Assembly (NCBI GenBank): GCA_021771715.1 | Contig: JAETOO010000002.1 | Coordinates: 124,001 to 188,000 of the forward strand | Origin: Oscillospiraceae bacterium | Lineage (GTDB): Bacteria; Bacillota; Clostridia; Lachnospirales; Lachnospiraceae | Length of the DNA stretch: 64,000 bases | Direction of reading: 5' to 3' | Shown: positions 53,161 to 61,652 of the stretch, piece after piece | How positions within the stretch are numbered: position 1 is the stretch's first letter | How the letters are laid out: every line of letters begins with the position of its first letter | Notes under the pieces: generated by a model | Databases searched by the model: none | Seen by the model: only the letters and a program-made list of their open reading frames with translations | What the model was told of the DNA's origin: nothing | Translations under genes and position numbers: made by a program

Positions 53161-54324
53161 CTATTTTTCCAGCGCCCTGCGAAGCGTCACGAGTGCCTGC
53201 GCGATGCAGCGGCGCGGGCTCGCAGCGCACATGCGGGTGAAGCGCTCTGCGCCGTAGCTGCTGCCCACATCGACGTGGAAAAAGGCCCTGCGGTACAGGA
53301 AATCCGTCAGCGATTCCTCGCTCTCAAAGCGGGCGCGCCAGTCCATCCACAGAATATAGCCGCCCTCACCGCCGTAGACCGGCACCTCCGGCAGCTGCTC
53401 CCGGAAAAATTCACGGATCAGGTGCATATTTTTTTCTACATAGTCATTGGATGCGCGCAGCCAGTCCAGGCCCTCCGGCGTGTAGGCCGCGAGGACGCAC
53501 TCATATGCGAGCGGGTCGATGCTGCCGTAGTGATCCCTCGTCCGCCGATCGGTGAAGCGCGCGCGCAGATCCTCGTCCGCAATCAGGATATTTGCGTGGT
53601 TGACGCCCGTAAAATGAAATGATTTCCCAAGCGAGACTGCCGCAATCCCGCGGGCGGCCGCTCCAGGCACCTCGAGGTAGCACGGGCACCGCCTCCCACC
53701 GTAGCAGTTGTCCGCAAAAATTTCATCAGAAAACACGGTCACGTCATACTGCTCTGCCAGCCCGGCGATCCTCGCGAGCTCCGCAATGCTCCAGATCTGC
53801 CCGGACGGATTGTGCGGATTGCAGAACACAAACAGCCGGTTCGACGGATCCCGCATCGCCTCCTCGAGCGCGTCGAAATCCATGTGATACCGCCCATCCC
53901 GAAGCTGCATCGGACACTCCACGACCCTGCGCTCCAGCCGCCGCGCGGCCTGCGCGTAGCGGTTGTAGACCGGAGGCGCAAGGATGACGCCCTCGCCCTC
54001 ACCACAGCACAGCCGGATCGCAGTCGCCACGGAGTAGATCGTGCCAAGCGTCGGAACGACCCACTCCGGCCGGATCTTCACGCTGCGGCTGTGCTCCATC
54101 CACCAGCAGACACGCTCCCGGTAGGTGTCGTCGCAGAGCGTAAAACCGTACAGCCCATTCTCCGCCAGCGCCCTCACTGCGTCCCGGATCACCGGTGCAG
54201 TCGGAAAATCCGGCTCCGCCCCGTCAAAGCTCACATTTCCCGCCGCCAGCACCTCGGGCGGTATCGCATTCTGTTTTAAATTCGCCGGACGCCGTTTTAC
54301 CAGCGTATCAAAATCGTATTTCAT
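53161..54324 (-). CDS. MalY/PatB-type PLP-dependent C-S lyase or aminotransferase
   Basis: Fold-type I PLP enzyme, 387 aa from MKYDFDTLVKRRP. Family marks: AEPDFPTAPVIRDAV, NPHNPSGQIWSIAEL, VTVFSDEIFADNC (PLP Asp), and AVSLGKSFHFTGVNHANI with the Schiff-base Lys. MalY/PatB proteins cleave cystathionine and similar C-S bonds. The usual SxSK is SLGK here. The upstream in-frame extension to 54408 is hydrophilic and not family-like. It lies downstream of the tldE/tldD pair on the same strand, separated by a repeat tract. Confidence 0.87.
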   Translation of the reverse strand: MKYDFDTLVKRRPANLKQNAIPPEVLAAGNVSFDGAEPDFPTAPVIRDAVRALAENGLYGFTLCDDTYRERVCWWMEHSRSVKIRPEWVVPTLGTIYSVATAIRLCCGEGEGVILAPPVYNRYAQAARRLERRVVECPMQLRDGRYHMDFDALEEAMRDPSNRLFVFCNPHNPSGQIWSIAELARIAGLAEQYDVTVFSDEIFADNCYGGRRCPCYLEVPGAAARGIAAVSLGKSFHFTGVNHANILIADEDLRARFTDRRTRDHYGSIDPLAYECVLAAYTPEGLDWLRASNDYVEKNMHLIREFFREQLPEVPVYGGEGGYILWMDWRARFESEESLTDFLYRRAFFHVDVGSSYGAERFTRMCAASPRRCIAQALVTLRRALEK

Positions 54325-54404
54325 GGACGTGTCGTTCCTCTCTTCCCATTCCGTATGCGGGCTCTTCTCGCTCACGGATCGCTTTTTGTGTCTGCTGTGC
54401 TCAG

Positions 54405-54545
54405 CCATGTGTTTCCATGCTCAATCATATTCTGCTATGCTCAACCTATGTTCACGCAACTTTGTTCTATCACGCTCAACCATGCTTAGCTCCGTGCTGC
54501 CGTGCTCAGCTATGTACTTCTATGCTCAGTCATATTCCGTCATGC
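54405..54545. repeat. Degenerate about 20-30 bp intergenic repeats
   Basis: At least six recurrences of an ATGCTCA(G/A)(C/T)CAT-like core (for example TATGCTCAGTCATATTCCGT, CATGCTCAGCC, TGTGCTCAGCCATG) fill the gap between the TldE-like stop and the lyase gene. Spacing varies. Confidence 0.6.
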
Positions 54546-56171
54546 TCAGCCGCTGATCTCCAGCTTTCTCACGAGCATCGCCGGACCGGATACCAGATAG
54601 TTCTCGTAGATCGCCATCGGCTCAATCCGCCGTCCCTTTCCGAGCGCGAGCACATCGGCAAACAGCGTCAGTACGTTTCCATTCATCGTCAGCCCATACA
54701 GGCACTCCGCGAGCCGGCCATCCCGGATCCGCACACCGCGGCACGGGAAATGGAAGTCGCCGGTCACGACATTCAGGCTGTGGAACTGATCATAGCTCTC
54801 GCAGATGTAAATTCCGTCCCCGCAGGCGCGGATCAGCTCCTCCAGCGTCTGATCGCCCTCCTCCAGCACGAAATTCTTCGGCACGATCGTCATATCGGTG
54901 TGAATGTTCCCACTGAGCAGCGCGCGCCGCCCTGCGTTCCCGGTTGAGACACACTGGTTCATCCAATCAACGGTTGACACACGATCTGCCGCGCCGCCCG
55001 TTCCCAGCTCCCGGAAGAGCTTCGCGCTCGCAAGATTCTGCATGCAGCCGACGAACACGCCATTCTCCACCAGCGGCACATCGCGGCACAGCGTGCCCTC
55101 GGCGTCGATCACAAACGGGTAACCGTTCTCCTTATAGTCGCGGATCGTGATTCCATCCGCAAATACCTTCTGCCCCAGCCTGCCCGAGAGCGGGCTCGTG
55201 CCGTCCGCGACCCGCTTCCCGGAAAACAGCTGCCAGGCCGTCGTCAGAATAAAGTTCACCGCCTGGCTGCCGAGCACCGTCCGGTACGTTCCCGGCTCAA
55301 ACGCGGCCGTCTCGGGCAGCACCGTCTGCTCCCACTCGCGATGCTGCGCAAGAAAATACGGCGCACGGATCTCCTCGAGCCTCTGACCTGTCACGGTCTC
55401 CTCGTAGCTCTTCATCGGATCGTCCTTCAGCGGAATGCGGACAGTCACATCGAAGCGGCCTGCCTGCCCGCTGATGTCAGCTCCTCTAGAGTTTACCACA
55501 CCTATCCGGGAAATCAACTGCGATGCCCGCACTTCCGCCCGGTCCGCGCGGGGGCAGCCCTCCGTCAATTCTCGCTCAAGCGAAGCTGCAAACGCGTTCA
55601 GCTCCGCCGCGCTGTATTCCCGGCACGGTGTGCCAAGCGCGCCGCGGCAGTCCGACGTGTTCATCTCCTCGGCCGTCTCTCCGAGCTGCCCGTTCTCATA
55701 CGCCTGCAGCACCGTCTCCCGCGGGTCGGCATCCAGCTTCTCCGTGTAGACCAGCCCCGTCCGCTCCCCGGTCGCGCGCACGTACAGCTCAGTCTTCTCG
55801 GAGAAGCTCATGCTCCTCGTCACGCCGCCCTCGACCGTCGCCTCGACACGCACCGTTTTCTCCGCCTCAGCCTCAGCCTCGCGGATATGGGCATACATTT
55901 GCCTACATTGGATATTCGAACAGCTGTCATTTGCCACACATGTAGTCATGCAACTGGTGTCTGTCGCACATGCATCCTGCCTATTGTCATACACCGCATA
56001 CCTATTTATACGGCTGTTCTCTTCCGTACACGCATTTAAGCTGCTGTTGTCTGTCACACGCGTACTCTGAAGATCATTTTCCTCGTCCTGCACATGCCCG
56101 TCTGATTTCCTCTTCTCCGCCGCATCTGCGATCCTGCGCATCACCGCGCGGTATCCGTCCAGTTCTCTCAT
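54546..56171 (-). CDS. pmbA: TldE/PmbA-family protein
   Basis: Non-catalytic partner of TldD in a heterodimeric metalloprotease that trims unfolded or ribosomally made modified peptides. 541 aa from ATG 56171 (AGGAGG upstream, 11 bp past the TldD stop). Family features: STRE-type ISRIGVVNSRGADISGQAGRFDVTV, GSQAVNFILTTAWQLFSGKRVADGTSPLSGRLGQK, AASP-type VDWMNQCVSTGNAGRRALLSGNI, and the C-terminal FPCRGVRIRDGRLAE. No HExxxH, as expected for TldE. Residues 38-87 are a Cys-containing ten-residue repeat not seen in the family. Confidence 0.85.
   Translation of the reverse strand: MRELDGYRAVMRRIADAAEKRKSDGHVQDEENDLQSTRVTDNSSLNACTEENSRINRYAVYDNRQDACATDTSCMTTCVANDSCSNIQCRQMYAHIREAEAEAEKTVRVEATVEGGVTRSMSFSEKTELYVRATGERTGLVYTEKLDADPRETVLQAYENGQLGETAEEMNTSDCRGALGTPCREYSAAELNAFAASLERELTEGCPRADRAEVRASQLISRIGVVNSRGADISGQAGRFDVTVRIPLKDDPMKSYEETVTGQRLEEIRAPYFLAQHREWEQTVLPETAAFEPGTYRTVLGSQAVNFILTTAWQLFSGKRVADGTSPLSGRLGQKVFADGITIRDYKENGYPFVIDAEGTLCRDVPLVENGVFVGCMQNLASAKLFRELGTGGAADRVSTVDWMNQCVSTGNAGRRALLSGNIHTDMTIVPKNFVLEEGDQTLEELIRACGDGIYICESYDQFHSLNVVTGDFHFPCRGVRIRDGRLAECLYGLTMNGNVLTLFADVLALGKGRRIEPMAIYENYLVSGPAMLVRKLEISG
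55911..56060 (-). repeat. In-frame 30-nt tandem repeat (5 units) in the TldE-like gene
   Basis: Five ten-residue units: RVTDNSSLNA, CTEENSRINR, YAVYDNRQDA, CATDTSCMTT, CVANDSCSNI. The local DNA is AT-richer than the rest of the gene. The block precedes the conserved beta strand (TVRVEATVEGGVTRSMSFSE). Confidence 0.8.
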
Positions 56172-56182
56172 CGCGCTGCCTC

Positions 56183-57556
56183 CTATCCGATCGCCATCTC
56201 GCTGATCCTGCACATCGGCTGCGGAGTGGTCGTCGGGACGAGCCCCGAGACTGCACCGCAAAAGCTGCCGCCCTCCAGTTTCATCCGTCTGCCGACGCGG
56301 TCAATCCGGCTGATCACGTCGATACCGCTGCCGGTCAGGGTCAGGTTCTTCACCTGCCGGTCGAGCTGTCCGTTCTTGATCCAGTAGCCCTCCTGCACCG
56401 CGAGCGCAAACTGCGAACCTCCGTATCCGCCGCCGATCCGTTTCACGTACAGGCCCTCCGCCACAGAACGGATCATCTCCTCCTCGTCGTCGTCCCCCTC
56501 CGCGAGAAACGTGTTGGACATCCGCGAGGCAGGCGCATACGTGTAATTCTGCCTGCGCCCGCTGCCGCTGCTCTCCATCCCGATCAGCCTGCCGTGATAG
56601 CGGTCGCACAGATAACCCTTCAGCACGCCGTTCTCAATCAGCACATTTCTCTGTCTCGGATGGCCCTCGTCGTCGATCGCGCTCGAGCCGTACTGCCCCG
56701 CCAGCGTGCCGTCGTCGATCAGCGTCACCTTCGGGCTCGCAACCTGCATGCCGAGCTTTCCCACAAAGGCGCTGCTGCCCGACGCGATCGCCGTCGCCTC
56801 CAGCGAGTGGCCGCAGCTCTCATGCCACAGCGTCCCCTCCCCGGCCGCCACCACGACCGGCACGACACACGGCTTCACGGTGTCAGCGCGCAGAATCCGG
56901 TCCGCGCTGCACACGGCATCCCGCGCCGCCTCCTCATACGCGCCGGTGTCCCGGAACGATTCAAAGCCCTGGGCGCGCGTGTACTCACCCATGCTCCCGT
57001 ACGTTCCCTTCTCGTTCTCGACTACCGGGCTGATCCGCACGCGCGTCGTCACGCGGCGGTCGCGCGCCAACAGTCCCTCCGTATTCGCGATCACGACACG
57101 CTGATCCGTGTCAAAATAGCTGAGGCTCAGCGAGCGCACCGCCGGTCCCGCCGACCGCGCCGCGGTATCTGCGAGCCGGAGCATCCGAATCTTCTCTGCC
57201 GCCTGCACCTCACCGGGATAACGGACGACCGGACACGGATTGTGGAAAATGTGCTCCTCAAGGACGAGCCCTGCAGCTGCCGCGCGCTTTTTCTCGGCGA
57301 GCATCTCCACCCCGCGCCTGGCCAGCCGCAGCAGCGACTCCTCTGAGGTATCATTCGTATAGACATAAACCCGCTGCCGCCCATTGATCAGATGCAGACC
57401 GGCTCCGTAGATCCGCAGACTCTTCACACCGAGCAGCCTCCCCTGCGCCATCGGGATATTCGTCTCCTCCCGGTCCTCCACAAACAGCTCCGCGAACTCC
57501 GCCCCGAGCCCGGCCGCATATTCCAGCACTCTTGCATATGTTGCATTCTCAGGCAT
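56183..57556 (-). CDS. tldD: TldD-family metalloprotease
   Basis: Catalytic subunit of the TldD/TldE protease, 457 aa. The zinc motif is LWHESCGHSLEATAIASG (HExxxH). Other parts: N-terminal YAAGLGAEFAELFVEDREETNI, the STRE-like VSLSY/RVVIANTEGLLARDRRV region, and VTLIDDGTLAGQYGSSAIDDEG. GAGGAGG precedes the start. It is followed at 11 bp by the TldE gene, so both are made together. In enterobacteria TldDE matures microcin B17 and degrades CcdA; no bacteriocin cluster is visible here. Confidence 0.9.
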   Translation of the reverse strand: MPENATYARVLEYAAGLGAEFAELFVEDREETNIPMAQGRLLGVKSLRIYGAGLHLINGRQRVYVYTNDTSEESLLRLARRGVEMLAEKKRAAAAGLVLEEHIFHNPCPVVRYPGEVQAAEKIRMLRLADTAARSAGPAVRSLSLSYFDTDQRVVIANTEGLLARDRRVTTRVRISPVVENEKGTYGSMGEYTRAQGFESFRDTGAYEEAARDAVCSADRILRADTVKPCVVPVVVAAGEGTLWHESCGHSLEATAIASGSSAFVGKLGMQVASPKVTLIDDGTLAGQYGSSAIDDEGHPRQRNVLIENGVLKGYLCDRYHGRLIGMESSGSGRRQNYTYAPASRMSNTFLAEGDDDEEEMIRSVAEGLYVKRIGGGYGGSQFALAVQEGYWIKNGQLDRQVKNLTLTGSGIDVISRIDRVGRRMKLEGGSFCGAVSGLVPTTTPQPMCRISEMAIG

Positions 57557-57638
57557 ACGCCTATCCTCCTCTCAAACCACTTGCCGCCGACCGTCCGGCG
57601 TCCCAACCTGCGGGTATTATTTCACATATCTTACATGA

Positions 57639-57820
57639 TCTGTCTCACAGACTTTCCCTTTTCTATCTCACAGAATCCGCCTCACAGGCTTTCTCTTCTC
57701 TATCTCAGAATCCGCTTTACAGATTTTCCCTTCTCTATCTCAGAATCCGCTTTACAGATTTTCCCTTCTCTATCTCAGAATCCACCTTACAAGCTTTCTC
57801 TTCTCTATCTCACAGACTAC
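57639..57820. repeat. 35-bp intergenic tandem repeat, about 5 units
   Basis: The unit CTATCTCAGAATCCGCTTTA plus CAGATTTTCCCTTCT occurs twice identically (about 57699-57768), with three diverged or partial flanking copies. There are no spacers, so it is not a CRISPR array. It fills the gap between the amidohydrolase stop and the tldD start, in the same transcription direction. Confidence 0.85.
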
Positions 57821-57827
57821 GCCGCCC

Positions 57828-59039
57828 TCACTGCTGCTTCACAACCACTCCGCCGATCATCACCGTCTGCACATTCTCCGCGTGCCCCAGCAATCGGATA
57901 TCCTCCAGCGGATTGCCCTGCACGAGCACGAGGTCCGCGAGCTTTCCGGCCTCGAGGGTGCCGATCTCCTGCTCCATCCGCATCAACCGCGCGCCATTTC
58001 TCGTCCCGGCCCAGATCGCCTCCATCGGCGTGTAGCCGCAGCGCGTCAGGCTGTAGAATTCCTTTCCGATCTCCGAGAACGGGGTGTTCGGGGAATTGGA
58101 ATAGTCCGTGCCCAGTGCCACGCGCACGCCGTATCTGCGCGCCAGCGAAAATGCGCGCATCGCCGCCTCCCTCACGCCGACCGCCTTGCGCCGCATATGC
58201 TCCGGCAGGCCGTGCATCTCACAAAGGCCCAGCGCCACGGAGAGCGTCGTCACGAGCATTACCTCCTTCTCAGCCATCAGCGCCGCGCCCTCCTCGTCGA
58301 GCATCACACCGTGCTCAACGCTCCTGACGCCGCAGCGGACGGCCTGCTTCAGCCCGGCAGCCCCGGTGCAGTGCGCACTCACATAAGTGCCGTGGCGCGC
58401 CGCCTCCTCGACCAGGACGCGCAGCTCCTCCGGAGAAAATTCCACATCGTTGTAATCGTCGAGCGCGGATGACACGCCGCCCGTCGCACAGATCTTCAAG
58501 AACTGCGCGCCCTCGCGGAACTGCATCCTGGCCGCGCGGTAGCAGCTCTCCGGCCCGTCCACCAGATAGCCGGACAGCGACCTGCGGTTCTGCTCCTCCG
58601 GCGTGAGCTCCGGATCGTCGTCGCAGTGCCCTGAGGTGATGCTCATCACCCTGCCGCCCGGCAAAATCCTCGGCCCGACGATGTTTCCCTTCCGGATTGC
58701 GTCGCGCAGCGGTCTCCCGAACACACTCATGTCGCGCACCCCGGTGACGCCTGCGTTTACGAGATCCTGCAAATCCCGCACCGAGGTCAGGAGCAGATCG
58801 TACGCGCCGCTGCCGCTGCGGTGGATGCTCTCGCTCCCCGTCAGATGGATGTGCGCGTCTATAAATCCCGGAAGCACCGTCCCGTTCTCCGCCCCGAATA
58901 TCTGGTCGCCCGGGCGCGGCTCATACCCGCTGCGCGCCCCTGCATAGGCGATGCGCTCTCCCTCCACGACGACCGCACCGTCCTCGATCGCATCCGGCGA
59001 AACGCCGTCGATCACTCTCCCAAGAAATACCTTTCTCAT
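57828..59039 (-). CDS. Metal-dependent amidohydrolase (imidazolonepropionase/prolidase-like)
   Basis: Amidohydrolase-superfamily enzyme of 403 aa. Metal ligands: PGFIDAHIHLTG (HxH), a catalytic Lys probably in FLKICATGGVSSAL, His in TYVSAHCTGAAG, His in SVEHGVMLDEEG and Asp in LGTDYSNSP. This pattern is that of the dipeptidase/prolidase-like Zn group. Start at 59039 behind GGGAGAGAG; the longer frame to 59192 is not family-like. It is divergent from a PucR-type regulator and near an Opp importer, which suggests hydrolysis of imported dipeptides or cyclic amides. Substrate is inferred. Confidence 0.85.
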   Translation of the reverse strand: MRKVFLGRVIDGVSPDAIEDGAVVVEGERIAYAGARSGYEPRPGDQIFGAENGTVLPGFIDAHIHLTGSESIHRSGSGAYDLLLTSVRDLQDLVNAGVTGVRDMSVFGRPLRDAIRKGNIVGPRILPGGRVMSITSGHCDDDPELTPEEQNRRSLSGYLVDGPESCYRAARMQFREGAQFLKICATGGVSSALDDYNDVEFSPEELRVLVEEAARHGTYVSAHCTGAAGLKQAVRCGVRSVEHGVMLDEEGAALMAEKEVMLVTTLSVALGLCEMHGLPEHMRRKAVGVREAAMRAFSLARRYGVRVALGTDYSNSPNTPFSEIGKEFYSLTRCGYTPMEAIWAGTRNGARLMRMEQEIGTLEAGKLADLVLVQGNPLEDIRLLGHAENVQTVMIGGVVVKQQ

Positions 59040-59186
59040 GCTCTCTCTCCCTGACTGTATTTTATCCTTTCTCGCCTGCCTGCAAAACGCAAGTCCGCAG
59101 CCCTGTCCGCGTGTCCATTCCCCCGCGATTCGCGCAGTATGGCCAAAAACCCTGGCGCAGCCGTCTGCTCCGGTGTATTTTGATGC

Positions 59187-59215
59187 TTGCAAACCTGTAC
59201 TTTTTTTCTTATTAT
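59187..59215 (+). promoter_or_regulatory. Sigma-A promoter of the PucR-type regulator
   Basis: TTGCAA (59187-59192), 17 bp, TATTAT (59210-59215), about 78 bp before the ATG. Confidence 0.7.
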
Positions 59216-59292
59216 GAGGTTGGGATCAAAAAGCAGTTCGGCCTGATCTCCGTCTGCGCACCCCAACAAACAAAAAGAAAGGACCTCTCCCT

Positions 59293-60531
59293 ATGGCTAC
59301 TACAAACGATCTTCTGTCCCTGTCCTCCCTGAGCCAGATGCGCCTGATCGGCGGGAGCGCCGGGCTGAACCACACCGTCACCTGGCCGTATATGATCCTC
59401 TGTCCGCCGATCAGCGAGTGGGTCTGCGGCGGTGAATTTCTGATCTACTACGGCGCAAACATGGAAATCGAAAAAATTTCCCTGCACCAGCTCGTGCGCG
59501 AGGCGGCGGAAAATGACTGCGCCGGGATCCTGTTTCTCGTCGGCGAGCACTACATTCTCGAGAAAAATCTGGATGAGGACCTCGCCGCCCTCGCCGATGA
59601 GCTCGCGCTGCCGGTCTTCGCGATCACGAGCCGCGCCTACGTCAACTCCATCACGAAGGACATCATCGACCTGATCCAGAAGCGGGACCGGAAGCTCCTG
59701 GACGCCTCGTACTTCTGGGACTCCCTGTTCTTCGAGTACACGGACACCTCACAGCTCGCGACGCTGAACAAGGCGCTCTTCCTGGGCTACGTGCCGACGA
59801 AGACGTACTGCGTCTACATCCTGCAGTTCGTGAACGCCGACGAATATTTTCAGGCGCTCGCCGCAAGGCACGACTCTCATTTTCTCGAATCGCGCAGCGA
59901 CTTTTTCCGCTCGCTTGCCGCCAAGGCGGAATATCTGACGCGGCGCGAGCTCGACATCGGCTGGCACGTCGGCCGGAATGATTCCAGTATCTTTATCTTC
60001 CCGATCAGCTCGGTCTCCGCCGAGGCAAAGATCGATCGCTATATGCGCCAGCTCTGTGTGCGCCTCGAATCCCAGTTCCCGGGCGCCCAGTTTCTCGTCG
60101 GAAAGGGGCAGAGAGGCTCAAAGCTCAGCGAAATCCAGCGCTCCTTCATCCAGGCCAAGCGCTGCCTGCTCTCCTCCCACCTGCTGACGCCGGAGGGCCG
60201 CCTGATCTGCTACCGCGAGCTCGGCTTCTACCAGCTGCTCTACGAGATCCCGAACGCCGAGTACCCGAAGCAGTACGCCGCCGGCGTCCTCGACCCCCTG
60301 CTTCAGTACGACCGGGAAAACAACAGCGCCCTGCTCGAGACGCTCTCCGTCTTCCTGCACTGCCGCTGCAACAAGGTGCAGGCTGCCCGCGAGCTCTACC
60401 TGCACCGCAACACGCTGCTGGGCCGCCTCGACAAGATCGAGAAAATCCTGGGCGCACCCCTCGAGGACCCGGAGCTCCTCTTCCACCTGCAGGCGGCGCT
60501 CAAAATTTACCGGTTCTTCCTGGAAACCTGA
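59293..60531 (+). CDS. PucR/CdaR-family transcriptional regulator
   Basis: 412 aa with an N-terminal PucR purine-catabolism-type domain (LLSLSSLSQMRLIGGSAGLNHTVTWP...), a middle GGDEF-like non-catalytic region, and a C-terminal helix-turn-helix (NKVQAARELYLHRNTLLGRLDKIEKILG). AAAGGACC precedes the start. Members control uptake and breakdown of purines, amino acids or related nitrogen compounds. It is flanked by the divergent amidohydrolase and the convergent Opp operon, the likely targets. Confidence 0.88.
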   Translation: MATTNDLLSLSSLSQMRLIGGSAGLNHTVTWPYMILCPPISEWVCGGEFLIYYGANMEIEKISLHQLVREAAENDCAGILFLVGEHYILEKNLDEDLAALADELALPVFAITSRAYVNSITKDIIDLIQKRDRKLLDASYFWDSLFFEYTDTSQLATLNKALFLGYVPTKTYCVYILQFVNADEYFQALAARHDSHFLESRSDFFRSLAAKAEYLTRRELDIGWHVGRNDSSIFIFPISSVSAEAKIDRYMRQLCVRLESQFPGAQFLVGKGQRGSKLSEIQRSFIQAKRCLLSSHLLTPEGRLICYRELGFYQLLYEIPNAEYPKQYAAGVLDPLLQYDRENNSALLETLSVFLHCRCNKVQAARELYLHRNTLLGRLDKIEKILGAPLEDPELLFHLQAALKIYRFFLET

Positions 60532-60670
60532 TTTCTGCATATCGGCAGCATGATTTTTGAAACACACACAGCCTATGACACCTATACCACAAATGCATAT
60601 GTCTCTGCTGCAAACCGCTGCATAGCAGTGGCTGTGTGTCCAATCTCGCAGACACAGGTATCCACTTCCG

Positions 60671-61651
60671 TCACTTCTGGACGGTTTTTTTCGCCCCCGC
60701 CAGATGGCACGCCACAAAATGCCCCGGCTCGATCTCGCGCAGCTGGGGCGCTTCCCGTCTGCACTGGTCGCACGCGTCCGGGCAGCGGCCGCAGAAGCTG
60801 CAGCCCTTCGGCAAATTCACCGGGCTTGGCACATCGCCGCCGAGCAGGATCCTCCTCCGGCTGCGCTCGACCGCGGGATCCGCGATCGGGATCGCCGAGA
60901 GCAGTGCCTTCGTGTACGGGTGATAATGTTTCAGGTAGATATCCTCGCTGTCGGCGATCTCGACGAGCGAGCCGAGGTACATGACCGCGATCCGGTTCGA
61001 GATCTGGCGCACCATCGACAGATCGTGCGTGATAAAGAGGTACGACAGCCCCATCTCCTTCTGCAGCTTCTTCAGCAGATTCACCACCTGCGCCTGAATC
61101 GACACGTCCAGGGCGGAGATCGGCTCGTCGCAGACGATCAGCTCCGGCTCGAGCGACAGAGCCCGCGCGATCCCGATTCTCTGGCGCTGCCCGCCCGAAA
61201 ACTCATGCGGGAAGCGGCTGGCGTGCTCCCGCCCGAGACCAACCATCTGCAGCAGCTCCGTCACCCGGTCCTCCAGCGCCTGTCCCTCGTACATCCGATG
61301 GATCCGCAGCCCCTCCGCGACGATATCGCTCACGACACTCAGAGGATCAAGACACGCATACGGGTCCTGGAAGATCATCTGCACCTTCCGGGTATACTGC
61401 TTCTTCTCCCTGCCGCGGTAGGACCAGATATCACGCCCCTCGTAGAGCACCTGGCCCTCATCCGGGCGGTAGAGGCGCAGGATCGTCTTTCCCAGCGTGC
61501 TCTTTCCGCACCCGGACTCCCCCACAAGGCCGACCGTCTCGCCCTTATAAATCGTCAGGCTCACGCCGTTGACCGCCTTGAGCACGCCCTGCGGCACCTT
61601 AAAGGAGGTCTTTACATGCTTCAGCTCCAGAAGCGGTACTTGATTCGCCAT
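60671..61651 (-). CDS. Oligopeptide ABC importer ATPase (OppF/DppF type)
   Basis: 326 aa. Walker A GESGCGKST, signature EFSGGQRQRIGIARAL, Walker B LIVCDEPISALD, switch His in FITHDLSM. The C-terminal oligopeptide-transporter extension has CSFCGRCPDACDQCRREAP, a four-cysteine motif typical of Dpp/Opp ATPases that may bind an Fe-S cluster. GGAGGAGG precedes the start, 1 bp past the OppD-type gene. Confidence 0.92.
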   Translation of the reverse strand: MANQVPLLELKHVKTSFKVPQGVLKAVNGVSLTIYKGETVGLVGESGCGKSTLGKTILRLYRPDEGQVLYEGRDIWSYRGREKKQYTRKVQMIFQDPYACLDPLSVVSDIVAEGLRIHRMYEGQALEDRVTELLQMVGLGREHASRFPHEFSGGQRQRIGIARALSLEPELIVCDEPISALDVSIQAQVVNLLKKLQKEMGLSYLFITHDLSMVRQISNRIAVMYLGSLVEIADSEDIYLKHYHPYTKALLSAIPIADPAVERSRRRILLGGDVPSPVNLPKGCSFCGRCPDACDQCRREAPQLREIEPGHFVACHLAGAKKTVQK

Positions 61652-61652
61652 C

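Noticed and set aside
54546-57556. Ribosomal peptide (RiPP) biosynthesis cluster around TldDE
   Set aside because: No precursor peptide, cyclodehydratase, radical SAM or exporter gene is nearby.
57639-57820. Possible CRISPR array
   Set aside because: Units are directly contiguous with no spacers, and no cas genes are near.
60551-60642. Inverted repeat ACACACAGCC...GGCTGTGTGT as a terminator between converging genes
   Set aside because: The arms are about 60 bases or more apart and no T tract follows.
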